DNA of 64,000 nt from CAVUPF01 sp963777915 (GCA_963777915.1 CAVZSH010000005.1:496001-560000); one strand, 5' to 3'. Shown: positions 34,893-44,311, counted from the first letter of the stretch. Numbers and translations are program-made. Notes: generated by a model from the sequence alone, not told the origin.

Positions 34893-35129
34893 ATGAAGAC
34901 GATGACGTGTAAACAATTGGGTGGACCGTGCGATTTCCAACACCAAGGAAATACCGCAGATGAGGTAATAAAAGCGCAGGATCGACATCTAAAGGAAGTG
35001 GTCGCAAAAGGTGATAAAACGCACGAAAGTGCCTTGAAGGAGATGAAGGGTAGGTGGAGGCGGCCCATATCGGGAATGGGGTGGTACAGGAAAGCCAAGC
35101 GTGATTTTGCTGCTCTTCCCGAGGACTGA
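34893..35129 (+). CDS. DUF1059-like small protein
   Basis: 78 residues. MKTMTCKQLGGPCDFQHQGN, an HLKEV stretch and a terminal ALPED match the short DUF1059 proteins, which have two Cys and no known function. GAAAGGA precedes the ATG. The gene is clearly AT-richer than its surroundings (many AAA, ATA and GTA codons), which suggests recent acquisition. It lies 246 bp from a tRNA-Leu. Confidence 0.7.
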   Translation: MKTMTCKQLGGPCDFQHQGNTADEVIKAQDRHLKEVVAKGDKTHESALKEMKGRWRRPISGMGWYRKAKRDFAALPED

Positions 35130-35375
35130 TCGGTAACAGAGCTTGTGCTTTACTGCCGAACGAGCATCTGAGCACCGGCCGCGCTTACGCTCGCTTGGGA
35201 CGAGACTAACAGTCTTCCGCGACTTCCCGCCCGTTTCCGCATGTGCGGGAAACGGGTGCGCCTACGCTCGTGACTCAGTCCCGCCGCCGCCCGGCGATCG
35301 GCGCCCGAATTAACCTCGACCCTCCCGTCTCCCTCTGAGAGGGTTTTAGTCCGGCACCTCTGTTCCCGAACCAAA
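35130..35375. other. Spacer with a strong hairpin, no gene
   Basis: The spacer between DUF1059 and tRNA-Leu holds a near-perfect hairpin at 35230-35256 (CCCGTTTCCGCA, two-base loop, TGCGGGAAACGGG, one bulged G). It is more than 100 bases beyond the tRNA and has no T-run, so I do not call it a terminator. No coding sequence is seen. Confidence 0.4.
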
Positions 35376-35459
35376 TGCGGCTGAGAGGACTCGAACCTCC
35401 ACGGGGTTTCCCCCACGAGCACCTGAAGCTCGCGCGTATACCGATTTCGCCACAGCCGC
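35376..35459 (-). tRNA. tRNA-Leu (anticodon CAG)
   Basis: 84 bases. Acceptor arm GCGGCTG pairs with CAGCCGC, discriminator A; anticodon stem CGAGC/GCTCG encloses loop TTCAGGT, anticodon CAG; a long variable arm (GGGG-GAAA-CCCC) and a GGTTCGAGTCC T-arm confirm a class II leucine tRNA. CCA is not encoded. Confidence 0.93.
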
Positions 35460-35595
35460 CTGTGCCTGCAATCTACACGCCTCCAAAAAGGAAACGTCTA
35501 ACTCGTATCGAACGTCTGTTCGATTCTACGGTCTGGCTCAGTTAGGATCGCGCTAAGGACACCGTGTCCGCGCATCGCTAGACTCGCGTCCCCGC

Positions 35596-35668
35596 GCCGC
35601 TATCGTCTAGGGGACTAGGACGCCGGATTCTCAGTCCGGAAACCCGGGTTCGAATCCCGGTAGCGGTA
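35596..35668 (+). tRNA. tRNA-Glu (anticodon CTC)
   Basis: 73 bases. The acceptor GCCGCTA pairs with TAGCGGT (one G-U), the anticodon stem CCGGA/TCCGG encloses TTCTCAG, anticodon CTC, and the T-arm is CCGGGTTCGAATCCCGG. The D-arm GTCTAGGGGACTAGGAC is typical of glutamate tRNAs. CCA is not encoded. Confidence 0.93.
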
Positions 35669-35736
35669 TCGCGTCTGTCGCAGGGCGCTGACTGACTGAG
35701 GCGGAGGCGGCAGCGACTTGAGAGGGCGAGCTGTGC

Positions 35737-36159
35737 TCAGGCCGGTGTGATGACGACGACCGGGATCGGGCGGGAGGTTTCGCTCTGGTAGGCGGTGTAG
35801 CGGTCGCCGTTGTTCTCGTTGACGATCTTCCAGAGCCGCGCGTAGTCGGGGTCCGAGGGTTCGACCACCCTAGATTTGGCCTTCTGCCGCTCGCGCCCGA
35901 CTTGGATCTCCACCTCCGGCTTCGTCTTGAGGTTGAGTAGCCAGGCCGGCGGCTGGTCGGAGCCGCCTTTGGAGGCGACGACGAGGTAGTCGACGCCGTC
36001 GCGAGCGTAAACGAGGCCGTTGGTCCGCGTCACGCCTGAGCGGCGACCAGTGGTCCTTAGCAGCAGGGTCGGCACGCCGAGCAGGCGATGCCCGACCCGC
36101 CCATCGGTTGCCTTGTAGAGCTTCTCGTGGACTTGGAGGACGTTGCTAAAGAGGCTCAT
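35737..36159 (-). CDS. Deazaflavin-dependent (DDN-like) nitroreductase family protein
   Basis: 140 residues. LLLRTTGRRSGVTRTNGLVYARDG, VVASKGGSDQPPAWLLNLKTKPEVEIQVG in pieces and the C-terminal TSRPIPVVVITP are typical of the Ddn/F420-dependent split-barrel family. Members use F420H2 to reduce quinones or nitro compounds. This implies an F420-producing actinobacterium. Stand-alone gene next to tRNA-Glu. Confidence 0.85.
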   Translation of the reverse strand: MSLFSNVLQVHEKLYKATDGRVGHRLLGVPTLLLRTTGRRSGVTRTNGLVYARDGVDYLVVASKGGSDQPPAWLLNLKTKPEVEIQVGRERQKAKSRVVEPSDPDYARLWKIVNENNGDRYTAYQSETSRPIPVVVITPA

Positions 36160-36288
36160 CGCCGGAGAGCCTAGCTCAGCGTGCCTGGGGGGCAGAGGCG
36201 GGTGCGTTCCTTGCTTCAGCGGAGCCGGTAGACGCCGTGGCAGCGCACGATCGGAAGGAGTCGTACTGGAGAGTCACTTGGCTCTCAG

Positions 36289-37941
36289 CTACGCGAGCAG
36301 CAGATCACGGCGGCGGAACAGCTCTAGCGCGGCGAGCGCGGCGACAAGCCCGATGCCAATCATGATAGCTGCAGCCTCGCCGCGAAACGATTGCGCAGGC
36401 ACCAGCCCGACGTGCTCGAATGGTGTCAGGTCGACGATCCAACTTGGCGCTCCGAGCAGCGATCCGACCAGATCCCACAGGAACGCGATAGTGACGAGCC
36501 CATATGCGACCCCCGCGCTCGCTCGTGGCACGATCGCGAAGGCCAGCCCCGCGATCCCCAAGAACAGGAGCGCCACTGGCAGGCAGTTGGCGCCTGCCTC
36601 GAGCAACTTTGGCAGTGAAACGCTGGCACCGCCAGACTCGGCGCCCAACCAGGTGAGCAGACCGGCCACCAAGGAGATCGCCAGGACCCCGAAAGTTGCC
36701 ACTAGGAGACGCCCACCGAGCCAGCTGCGGCGGCTGACTGGCAGCGCTAGCAGCGTCTCGAGCTGCTGATCGGCTTCCTCATGCCTCGCGGCGCCGATCT
36801 GTGCGCAGGCGAACATGCTGACGATCAAGATGAAGAAAATGAACGTGAAGCCGAGATAGCCGGTGGGTGTCGCGATCGAACCCGAGCCGAGCTTTGAGAG
36901 CTCTCGGTTGAGGTTCTTGGAGATTCCAGCGGATGAGCTGCTCTTGGCGATCACCCCGAGGATGAACGCGAAAGTTCCGACGCTGATAAGCCAGATAATC
37001 AAGCTGACACGCTCGCTGCGCAGCGCCTGTGCGGTAGGCGAGGAGAGCAGCCGCAGCCGCGGTTCAGCGCTTTCGCGCGTCGGGAGCACTCCGGTGCCAA
37101 TGTCGCGGCTGGCGGCGATCAGCGCGGCGAGAGCTAGCAGCAGAACTGTCGCCACAACCGGGACCACCAGCACGAACGGTTGGCTGGCGGCGAATGGTCG
37201 TAGCTCCTCCGCCCACCCCAATGGGGTCACCCAGCGCAGCCAGCCGATACCGCTTGCGGTGTCGGCGATCACCCGCAGCAAGAACAAAAGGCCGAAGACA
37301 GCGGCCCCCAGCTCGAGCGCCATCCGACGGGTGGGGGCGAGCTGGCTGGTTATCGCTCCCACTCCGACGAACACCGGCATGACCGACGCCGTCGCCAGCG
37401 CTAGGTACGCCGCTCCGCCCGCCGGCAAGCCCCCGGCGAGGAAGCCAGCGAACTCGGCGAACCACAGGATCGAGATGCCAGCCGCGATCGCGGCCAGCGC
37501 AGCGAGATACGCCGTGCGCCGCGCGATGGGCCCCGCCAGCACCAGCTCCATCCGGCCGGTGTCCTCCTCGGTTCTCAGCGCTCGCACCGCAGCCAGCAAT
37601 CCGAAGATCGCGGCGAAGATCGCCAGTGTCCCACCGACGCGCCAGGCGGCGTAGCCATTAACCGTCAGCAAGTCGTGCGGCTCGCCGTAGAAAAGGCGGA
37701 TCGCCTTGTTGTTGGCGAAGCTGCGGGCGAATGCAAGCCGGCTGGAGAGCGTCGGGTAGCCTTCCCGGTAAGCGAGCGGCTGGACGTATGAGTAGACCCC
37801 AAATAGACATGCGAAGGAGAGCGTGCGGATCCGAGCGTCGCGGAATGCGCGTCGCGCGAGAGCGCGCATGGGCACGAGACCCATGCTTGGGCTTGGCTGG
37901 GAAGCGTCCGGCGCTACCACCGCACCGCTAGTTACCGCCAT
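36289..37941 (-). CDS. ABC exporter membrane protein (ABC-2, polyketide-exporter-like)
   Basis: 550 residues with about 12 hydrophobic helices in two halves, and repeated EEDTGRMELVLAGPIARR and EEADQQLETLLALPVSRR words that mark the two halves of the TipTsa/polyketide-antibiotic ABC-2 permeases. It works with the ATPase just upstream, whose end it overlaps by 14 bases. Likely exports a hydrophobic drug or lipid; the substrate is unknown. Confidence 0.85.
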   Translation of the reverse strand: MAVTSGAVVAPDASQPSPSMGLVPMRALARRAFRDARIRTLSFACLFGVYSYVQPLAYREGYPTLSSRLAFARSFANNKAIRLFYGEPHDLLTVNGYAAWRVGGTLAIFAAIFGLLAAVRALRTEEDTGRMELVLAGPIARRTAYLAALAAIAAGISILWFAEFAGFLAGGLPAGGAAYLALATASVMPVFVGVGAITSQLAPTRRMALELGAAVFGLLFLLRVIADTASGIGWLRWVTPLGWAEELRPFAASQPFVLVVPVVATVLLLALAALIAASRDIGTGVLPTRESAEPRLRLLSSPTAQALRSERVSLIIWLISVGTFAFILGVIAKSSSSAGISKNLNRELSKLGSGSIATPTGYLGFTFIFFILIVSMFACAQIGAARHEEADQQLETLLALPVSRRSWLGGRLLVATFGVLAISLVAGLLTWLGAESGGASVSLPKLLEAGANCLPVALLFLGIAGLAFAIVPRASAGVAYGLVTIAFLWDLVGSLLGAPSWIVDLTPFEHVGLVPAQSFRGEAAAIMIGIGLVAALAALELFRRRDLLLA

Positions 37942-38827
37942 CTCCGCCTGAACCGTCGTAGTGGTGCAGGAAGATCTCCTCGAGGGAGGGCTCGCGGCTG
38001 GTCAACGTCTCAACCGGGTGCTCGGCAAGCGCGGTGATCAGGGGCCCAACGCTTCCTGAGACCTCGAGCCGAAGCGCGTTAGGGCCGACGCTCTCCACCT
38101 GTACTCCCGGCAGCGGAGCAAGTTCAGGCGCCCGACCCGCAAATGTGACCTCAACGACATGTGCGGCAAGGTGTCGCATCTCATCCAGCGTTCCCTCGTC
38201 GACGAGCCTCCCATCCCGAAGGATTCCAATGCGGTCGCAAACTGCCTCCACCTCGCTGAGGATGTGAGAGGAGAGGAAGACCGTCTGGCCACGCTCCTTG
38301 GCTTCGTGGACGCTCTCCCGAAACGCCACCTCCATCAGCGGGTCAAGTCCGGCTGTCGGCTCGTCGAGGATAAGCAAGTCGGCGCGACTGGCCAGGGCGG
38401 CGATGAGCTGCACCTTCTGGCGGTTGCCCTTGGAGAGCGCCCGCACCTTCTTCGAGGTGTCCAGCTTGAAGCGCTCGACCAGCAGGTCGCGATAGGAGGT
38501 ATCGGTGACGCCATGCAGGTGGGCGAGAAACTCGAAGGTCTCGGCGCTGGTCAGAGAAGGCCAGAGGAAGGGCTCCCCGGCGACGTAGGCGAGGCGGCGA
38601 TGGGCCGATACCGGCTCCCTCCAGGCGTCGAAGCCGAACACCTCTGCCCGGCCGGCGCTTGGCCGGTGCAGGCCTAGCAGGAGGCGGATCGTAGTCGTCT
38701 TGCCGGCCCCGTTGGGACCGAGGTAGGCGTAGATCTCGCCCTCGGCCACCGTGAGCTCGAGTGAGTCAAGAGCTTGGGTCTCGCCGTAGCGCTTGGTCAA
38801 CCCTTCGGTTTTGATCGCGCTGCCCAC
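37928..38827 (-). CDS. ABC exporter ATP-binding protein
   Basis: 299 residues. Walker A GPNGAGKTT, signature LSKGNRQKVQLIAAL (a variant of LSGGQ), Walker B LLILDEPTAGLDP and SSHILSEVEAVCDRIGIL follow the order of the ABC-2 drug exporter class. The C-terminal domain (about 215-290) is shared with DrrA-like ATPases. GTG start; the stop overlaps the permease start by 14 bases. The preceding 261 bp to the flavoprotein gene show no gene I can support. Confidence 0.88.
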   Translation of the reverse strand: MGSAIKTEGLTKRYGETQALDSLELTVAEGEIYAYLGPNGAGKTTTIRLLLGLHRPSAGRAEVFGFDAWREPVSAHRRLAYVAGEPFLWPSLTSAETFEFLAHLHGVTDTSYRDLLVERFKLDTSKKVRALSKGNRQKVQLIAALASRADLLILDEPTAGLDPLMEVAFRESVHEAKERGQTVFLSSHILSEVEAVCDRIGILRDGRLVDEGTLDEMRHLAAHVVEVTFAGRAPELAPLPGVQVESVGPNALRLEVSGSVGPLITALAEHPVETLTSREPSLEEIFLHHYDGSGGDGGN

Positions 38828-39088
38828 GGCGACAGCGTTTCATGGTCGGCCGTCAAGGTAAGCGGCGGATGCTCGTCAAAGGAGTCTTGTGCCCACCGCG
38901 CCCGGCCGCCACCTGGACTGACGCCTCATCCGGCGCCGTCGCCTGCTGCTGCGCACCCCCATCGCGGCGGCGGTGCTGGCGGTTCGGCCCCGGCCATTGG
39001 CCGGGCTCTCTGCTGATGATCCAGCCTCACCGCCTACTCGATCCTCGGCGCCAAGTACGGAAACAACCACCTGCACCTGCGGCATGGC

Positions 39089-40282
39089 TCAAGAAGCCAG
39101 CGGCGCTCCAGGCGGAGACGAAAGAGCCTGTCGATCAGCAGCGGAGAGCGACGACAGGAACGGTGCCAGGTATTTGCCGACGATCTTGCCGTCATCGGAC
39201 CAGGGCGGACTCTCGCTGAAGGTCGATGTCTCCCCGTGACCCCCGGTCAGCTTGCCGCACAGGTACTGCGGCTTGCCGCCTGTCAACAACTTCGCCCGCA
39301 GGACGGGCTCAAACGGACGGGGGTCGACCGGACTCCCGATCTGAGAGGCGATCGCCTCAGCGACTGCGTCTGCCTGCTGGGTCGCGATCCCGCCCTGCTT
39401 CACCGGGAAAGCCGTCACGTCTCCGGCCGCGAAGACGTGCTCAAGGCCCACAACCCGTCCATGTGGGTCGACGGAGATGAACCCCTCGGCATCATGCGGA
39501 AGACCCTCGATCACTCTTCCTCCGAGGCGCGGGAGGCTGAGCACAGCTTCGGCCTCGATCGGATCGCCCGGCGCGGTGAACAGGCGTCCGCTCTGGAATC
39601 TGACCGGGTGAGTGCCGGTGAGGATCTTGATGTCGCGCTCGGTCAGGAACTGCTCCATCTGCTCGCTGGCCCGGACCCCAAAGAGCCCAAGAGGCGCATC
39701 CTCCGGGGTGACGATCAATAGCTCGGCGCTCGGACCCCCTGTTCCCTGCAATTGCGAGGCGGCAAGAAGCGCCAACTCATAAACCGGCAATGGCCAGCAG
39801 GACCCGCCCGGCACCGTGAAGATCACCTTTCGCAGTGAGCCCGCCTCAAGATCACGGAGGACACGCGCGGCACCGGCTTCATCGGATACCCCCCAGAAGG
39901 TGACGGCTCCCGGCATGGCCGAGAGCATCCTGGTGCCGCAAGCCACGACCAGATAGTCGTAGGCAATCGCAGTCCCATCGCCTGTGTTGATGCGCTGCGC
40001 GTCGGTGTCCACCGAGGCGACGCTGGCGAGGTGAAAGGAGGCACTACAGCGCTCGGTCAGGTCATGAAGATCGAACTCGAGCACCTTGCCTACGCCGAAG
40101 GGCTCGGTGACGGCCAGGGGCCGGTAGAGGAACTCGCTGCGGGGCGCGTAGAGCTCGACCTTGGCTCGATCGCCGACGAGGTCGTCCAGGGCGAGCATCG
40201 CCTCCAACCCCGCAACACCGCCGCCGACGATCACCACTCGAGCTTTGGGGCCGCCCGGCCCCGCGTCCGCGTGACGTTCCAT
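39089..40282 (-). CDS. FAD-dependent oxidoreductase, sulfide:quinone reductase-like
   Basis: 397 residues. VVIVGGGVAGLEAMLAL is the FAD GxGxxG, YDYLVVACGT the second dinucleotide motif, and HVFAAGDVTAFPVKQGGIATQQADA the C-terminal FAD site. The overall order resembles sulfide:quinone or type II NADH dehydrogenases. The Cys pattern needed for sulfide oxidation is not clear, so the electron donor is open. It flanks the phosphoketolase gene divergently and may belong to the stress island. Confidence 0.8.
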   Translation of the reverse strand: MERHADAGPGGPKARVVIVGGGVAGLEAMLALDDLVGDRAKVELYAPRSEFLYRPLAVTEPFGVGKVLEFDLHDLTERCSASFHLASVASVDTDAQRINTGDGTAIAYDYLVVACGTRMLSAMPGAVTFWGVSDEAGAARVLRDLEAGSLRKVIFTVPGGSCWPLPVYELALLAASQLQGTGGPSAELLIVTPEDAPLGLFGVRASEQMEQFLTERDIKILTGTHPVRFQSGRLFTAPGDPIEAEAVLSLPRLGGRVIEGLPHDAEGFISVDPHGRVVGLEHVFAAGDVTAFPVKQGGIATQQADAVAEAIASQIGSPVDPRPFEPVLRAKLLTGGKPQYLCGKLTGGHGETSTFSESPPWSDDGKIVGKYLAPFLSSLSAADRQALSSPPGAPLAS

Positions 40283-40409
40283 GCCATTCAGCCTACATCG
40301 GCCCCAGCAGGCGCAAATCCGGGCTAAGTACGGATCTGGCTCCGTAGCCGCCCGACCTCGGAACGCGAAGCTCAGAGCGACTTGCTGGCGCCTGCTTTAC
40401 TCATCGCGG

Positions 40410-42764
40410 ATGGGCGAGTGCACAGACGCGGAACTTGACGGTCTTCTGGCCTATTGGGAGACGGCCAACTACCTCACAGTTGCCCAGATCTACCTGCAGC
40501 AGAATCCTCTGCTGCAGGAGCCGCTCCGCCCCGAGCACATCAAGCCACGGCTGCTCGGCCATTGGGGGACCTCGCCAGGGCTGAACCTCGTCTATGCCCA
40601 GCTGAACCGCCTGATTCGCGCCACAGGCACCAACGTCCTCTTCGTCGCCGGGCCTGGTCACGGTGGGCCCGCGGTGGTGGCCAACGTCTACCTCGAGGGC
40701 ACCTATTCTGAGCTTTACCCCAAGGCATCAACAGACGAAGCCGGGCTGCTGCACCTGGTGCGCCAGTTCTCGACGCCCGGTGGGATTCCCAGTCACGTCA
40801 GCGTCCCTACCCCCGGGTCGATCCACGAGGGCGGCGAGCTGGGCTACGCCCTCGTTCACGCCTTCGGTGCCGCCTTTGACAATCCCAACCTCCTCGTGGC
40901 CTGCGTGGTCGGTGACGGTGAGGCGGAGACCGCTCCGCTTGAGGGCTCCTGGAAGGGGGTGCGCTTCCTCAACCCGGCGCGGGACGGGGCGGTGCTGCCG
41001 ATCCTGCACCTCAACGAGAACAAGATCTCCGGTCCGACCGTGCTCGGCCGGGCGCGCGATGAGGAGATCGCGCAACTGCTCGCCGGCCAGGGATACGAAT
41101 GCCGAATGGTCGCCGGCTCCGATCCCCGCCAGGTGCACCGGGATTTCGCTGCGACGCTCGAGGATTGCCACGCGAGGATCACGGCGATTCAGGCCGAGGC
41201 GCGGGCGGGAGGACTGGCGAGCCGTCCGCGCTGGCCGGCGATCGTCCTGCGTACGCCGAAGGGCTGGACAGGGCCAAAGGTCGTCGACGGTAAGCAGATC
41301 GAGGGGACCTTCCGCGCCCACCAGGTGCCGCTGGGAGGGGTGCGGGAGAACCCAGAGCACCTGGCGATGCTCGAGGCGTGGATGCGCAGCTACCGGCCAC
41401 AGGAGCGCTTCGATCGGAGCGGCCGTCTCGTTGCCGAGTTGGCAGCGCTCTCCCCGGAGGGAGAGAAGCGGATGGGCGCAACCTCCCATGCCAACGGCGG
41501 CCGCCGCCTCGTCCCGCTGCAAATTCCCGACCCCGCCGGCTACGCGATCAAGGTGAAACGGCCAGCAACGGAGCGGGCCGAATCGACGCGACGCCTTGGC
41601 GAGCTGCTGCGCGACACCTACTCTGCCAACGCCGAGCCGGCCAACTTCCGCCTCTTCTGCCCCGACGAGACGAACTCCAACCGCCTCGGCGCGGTGTTCG
41701 AGGTTGAGGACCGTTGCTTGATGGACGCCCGTCCCGATGATGAGGACGTCTCCCCGGAGGGCCGGGTGATGGAGGTCCTCTCCGAGCACAACTGCCAGGG
41801 CTGGCTCGAGGGCTACCTACTGAGCGGCCGCCACGGCCTCTTCGCCAGCTATGAGGCGTTTGCGATGGTCTCGGCTTCGATGGCGATCCAGCACACCAAG
41901 TGGCTGGAGGCTGCCACGGCGGTCGAGTGGCGCGCTCCGGTCGCCTCGCTCAACGTCCTCCTCACCTCGACCTGCTGGCGTAACGACCACAACGGCTTCA
42001 GCCACCAGGGGCCGGGGCTGATCGACACGATGATCGCGATGAAGGGCGAGGTGGTCCGCGTCTACTTCCCGCCCGACGCCAACTGCCTGCTCTCGGTAGC
42101 TGAGCACTGCCTGCGCAGCCGCGACTACGTCAACCTGATCGTGATCGACAAGCAGCCCGAGCTTCAGTATCTGGACTACGAGGCGGCGTGCGCCCACTGC
42201 GCGGTCGGAGCATCAAGGTGGGACTGGGCGAGCACCGACGGGGGCGAGGCCCCCGACATCGTGCTCGGCTGTGCCGGCGATGCCCCAACGCTGGAGACGC
42301 TGGCGGCGGCCTGGCTGCTCCGAACTCACCTGCCGCAGCTCCGGGTGCGGGTGGTCAACGTCGTTGACCTGATGGTCCTCTTCCCCCCGGAGGTGCACCC
42401 CCACGGGCTCTCCGAGCGGGACTTCGTCGGGCTCTTCGGCGAGGACGCCGACGTCGTGATGGCATTCCACGGCTACGCGCGCGCCCTTCACCAGCTCCTG
42501 CACGGCCGGCCCCACCCGGGGCGCTTCCACGTCAGGGGCTTTACCGAGCAGGGAACGACGACAACGCCCTTTGACATGGTCGTGCTGAATCGGATGAGCC
42601 GCTATCACCTGGTGCTGGAGGCGCTCAGCCGCGCCCGCAACGTCCACGATGGGGCGGCAGCACTGGAAGAGCACTGTCACGAGATGCTCGCCCGCCACGA
42701 GGCCTACATCCGAGAGCACCTCGAGGACATGCCGGAGATCAGCGACTGGACCTGGGAGGGTTGA
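40410..42764 (+). CDS. xfp: Phosphoketolase
   Basis: 784 residues, normal for Xfp. RLLGHWGTSPGLNLVYAQLNR, GPGHGGPAVVANVYLEGTYSE in pieces, GDGEAETAPLEGSW (TPP/Mg site) and HLNENKISGPT are diagnostic, as is the C-terminal RGFTEQGTTTTPFDM. It cleaves xylulose-5-P or fructose-6-P with phosphate to acetyl-P plus an aldose phosphate. An acetate kinase gene starts 3 bp after its stop, so the acetyl-P is turned into ATP and acetate. The ATG at 40410 gives the family length; the longer frame is rejected. Confidence 0.94.
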   Translation: MGECTDAELDGLLAYWETANYLTVAQIYLQQNPLLQEPLRPEHIKPRLLGHWGTSPGLNLVYAQLNRLIRATGTNVLFVAGPGHGGPAVVANVYLEGTYSELYPKASTDEAGLLHLVRQFSTPGGIPSHVSVPTPGSIHEGGELGYALVHAFGAAFDNPNLLVACVVGDGEAETAPLEGSWKGVRFLNPARDGAVLPILHLNENKISGPTVLGRARDEEIAQLLAGQGYECRMVAGSDPRQVHRDFAATLEDCHARITAIQAEARAGGLASRPRWPAIVLRTPKGWTGPKVVDGKQIEGTFRAHQVPLGGVRENPEHLAMLEAWMRSYRPQERFDRSGRLVAELAALSPEGEKRMGATSHANGGRRLVPLQIPDPAGYAIKVKRPATERAESTRRLGELLRDTYSANAEPANFRLFCPDETNSNRLGAVFEVEDRCLMDARPDDEDVSPEGRVMEVLSEHNCQGWLEGYLLSGRHGLFASYEAFAMVSASMAIQHTKWLEAATAVEWRAPVASLNVLLTSTCWRNDHNGFSHQGPGLIDTMIAMKGEVVRVYFPPDANCLLSVAEHCLRSRDYVNLIVIDKQPELQYLDYEAACAHCAVGASRWDWASTDGGEAPDIVLGCAGDAPTLETLAAAWLLRTHLPQLRVRVVNVVDLMVLFPPEVHPHGLSERDFVGLFGEDADVVMAFHGYARALHQLLHGRPHPGRFHVRGFTEQGTTTTPFDMVVLNRMSRYHLVLEALSRARNVHDGAAALEEHCHEMLARHEAYIREHLEDMPEISDWTWEG

Positions 42765-42767
42765 GCG

Positions 42768-43883
42768 GTGCCGGCGGGGACCGCGAGGGTGCTGGTCGTA
42801 AACGCCGGCTCCTCCAGTCTCAAGCTCAGCGTAATCGAGGAGGGCGACGGGTTGGCAGCCCACGCAGAGCGCGGCTTCACCGACGACGAGCGTGATCTTG
42901 AGCAGGCGCTCGGGGCAATCCTGGCCGAGGCATCGCCGATCGGCGCGGCGGGACACCGGGTCGTGCATGGCGGCGACACGTTCACCGAAGCGGTCGAGCT
43001 GGATGCCGATACCGAAGCCCAACTCGATCAGCTCACCGACCTTGCCCCGCTTCACAACCCGCCTGCGCTGAGCGCGATCCGGGTGTTGCGTAGGCTTTGC
43101 CCGGAGCTGCCGGCGGTGGCCTGCTTTGACACCGCCTTTCACGCGACGCTGCCGGCCGCGGCAGCAACCTACGCGGTTCCTCACTCATGGTCGGAGCGCT
43201 GGGGGCTGCGTCGCTACGGATTTCATGGCCTCTCCCATGCCTACGCCAGCCGTCGGGCCGCGGAGCTGCTGGGGCGCCCGCTCGCGGAGCTGCGGCTAGT
43301 CACGGCGCACCTCGGCGCCGGCGCGTCGCTCGCCGCGGTAAAGGGCGGCCGGTCGATCGAGACGACTATGGGCTTCACACCGCTGGAGGGACTGGTGATG
43401 GCGACCCGCTCGGGCTCGGTAGACCCCGGGCTGCTCCTCTGGGTGCAGCGACACAGCGACCTCGGCGCCGAGCAGATGGAGCAAGAGCTGGACCGCGAGG
43501 CCGGCCTGCGGGGGCTCTCGGGTCACTCAGACATGCGGGAGGTCCTCGCTGGGGTCGATGCCGGCGATGAGCGGTGTCGGCTGGCATTGGACGTCTACGT
43601 CCACCGGCTGGTCGCCGCGGTGGCGGCGATGGCGGCTGCGATGGGTGGCCTCGACGCCCTGGTCTTTACGGGCGGCGTTGGCGAGCATGCGGCCCCGGTT
43701 CGGGCCGACGCCTGCGAGGGGCTGGCCTTCCTCGGCGTGGCGCTCGATCACAGGGCAAACAGCGAGGCGAACGGCGACGGGTTGCTCTCACCATCCGGCG
43801 CCCGCGCCGCAGCCGTGCTCGTGACGGCTCGGGAGGACCTCGAGATCACCCGTCAGGTGCGAGCGGCGCTCTCCTCTGCGTGA
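42768..43883 (+). CDS. ackA: Acetate kinase
   Basis: 371 residues, a little short. VLVVNAGSSSLKLSV is the N-terminal ASKHA phosphate loop, RYGFHGLSHAYAS carries the catalytic His, THLGAGASLAAV and GFTPLEGLVMATRSGSVDPG the rest of the active site, and VFTGGVGEHAAPVR the adenosine site. It converts acetyl-P plus ADP to acetate and ATP. The GTG start is coupled to phosphoketolase. The end overlaps the convergent USP gene by 31 bases. Confidence 0.92.
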   Translation: MPAGTARVLVVNAGSSSLKLSVIEEGDGLAAHAERGFTDDERDLEQALGAILAEASPIGAAGHRVVHGGDTFTEAVELDADTEAQLDQLTDLAPLHNPPALSAIRVLRRLCPELPAVACFDTAFHATLPAAAATYAVPHSWSERWGLRRYGFHGLSHAYASRRAAELLGRPLAELRLVTAHLGAGASLAAVKGGRSIETTMGFTPLEGLVMATRSGSVDPGLLLWVQRHSDLGAEQMEQELDREAGLRGLSGHSDMREVLAGVDAGDERCRLALDVYVHRLVAAVAAMAAAMGGLDALVFTGGVGEHAAPVRADACEGLAFLGVALDHRANSEANGDGLLSPSGARAAAVLVTAREDLEITRQVRAALSSA

Positions 43884-44311
43884 ACGATCAGAACCGGAAT
43901 GGGACTGGCCTGGGAGACGTGTTGGCTGACGCTTCCCAAGAACAGGGATTTGACCTCGCCGCGCCCACGTGAGCCGACCACGACGAGGTCATGGCCTCCA
44001 GAGGTGGCCTCTTTGACGATCTCCTCAGCCGCGCGTCCGGTGAGGAGCTTCAGCGTCGCTTTCACATCGTCGGGAAGCGCTTGTGCGGCATCGTCGAGCT
44101 CCTCGCGATATGAGGTCTCGATCCCTTCCTGGAGCTCTCTCATGTTGATCGGTGGTGCCACGGGACCGCCGAGAACCCAGGCCGAGGGGTTGGGGGCCAC
44201 GCTGAGAACGGTCAGCTCGCCGTCTCCCGCCCGGGCTAGGTCGGCCGCCTCCTCAAGAGCCCGTCTTGCATGGGCCGAGCCATCGAAGGCGACAAGTATC
44301 CGACTGAACAT
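43853..44311 (-). CDS. Universal stress protein (UspA family)
   Basis: 152 residues. ILVAFDGSAHARRALEEAADLA starts the fold and VVVGSRGRGEVKSLFLGSVSQHV carries the ATP-binding G-2x-G-9x-G-(S/T) signature; the end PVLIVHAEE is typical. Such proteins bind ATP and are induced by hypoxia or starvation. GAGGAGAG precedes the ATG. It is one of three related USP loci in the region; the others are frameshifted (53.5 kb) and a relic (48.7 kb). Confidence 0.9.
   Translation of the reverse strand: MFSRILVAFDGSAHARRALEEAADLARAGDGELTVLSVAPNPSAWVLGGPVAPPINMRELQEGIETSYREELDDAAQALPDDVKATLKLLTGRAAEEIVKEATSGGHDLVVVGSRGRGEVKSLFLGSVSQHVSQASPIPVLIVHAEESAART

Noticed and set aside
35230..35256. Hairpin beyond the tRNA-Leu as its terminator
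   Set aside because: It lies more than 100 bases downstream of the tRNA and has no T-run; I list it only as a structure in the spacer.
38828..39088. A decayed secreted-protein gene between the ABC exporter and the flavoprotein
   Set aside because: Hydrophobic stretches appear in several frames but no frame gives a start, body and end that fit.
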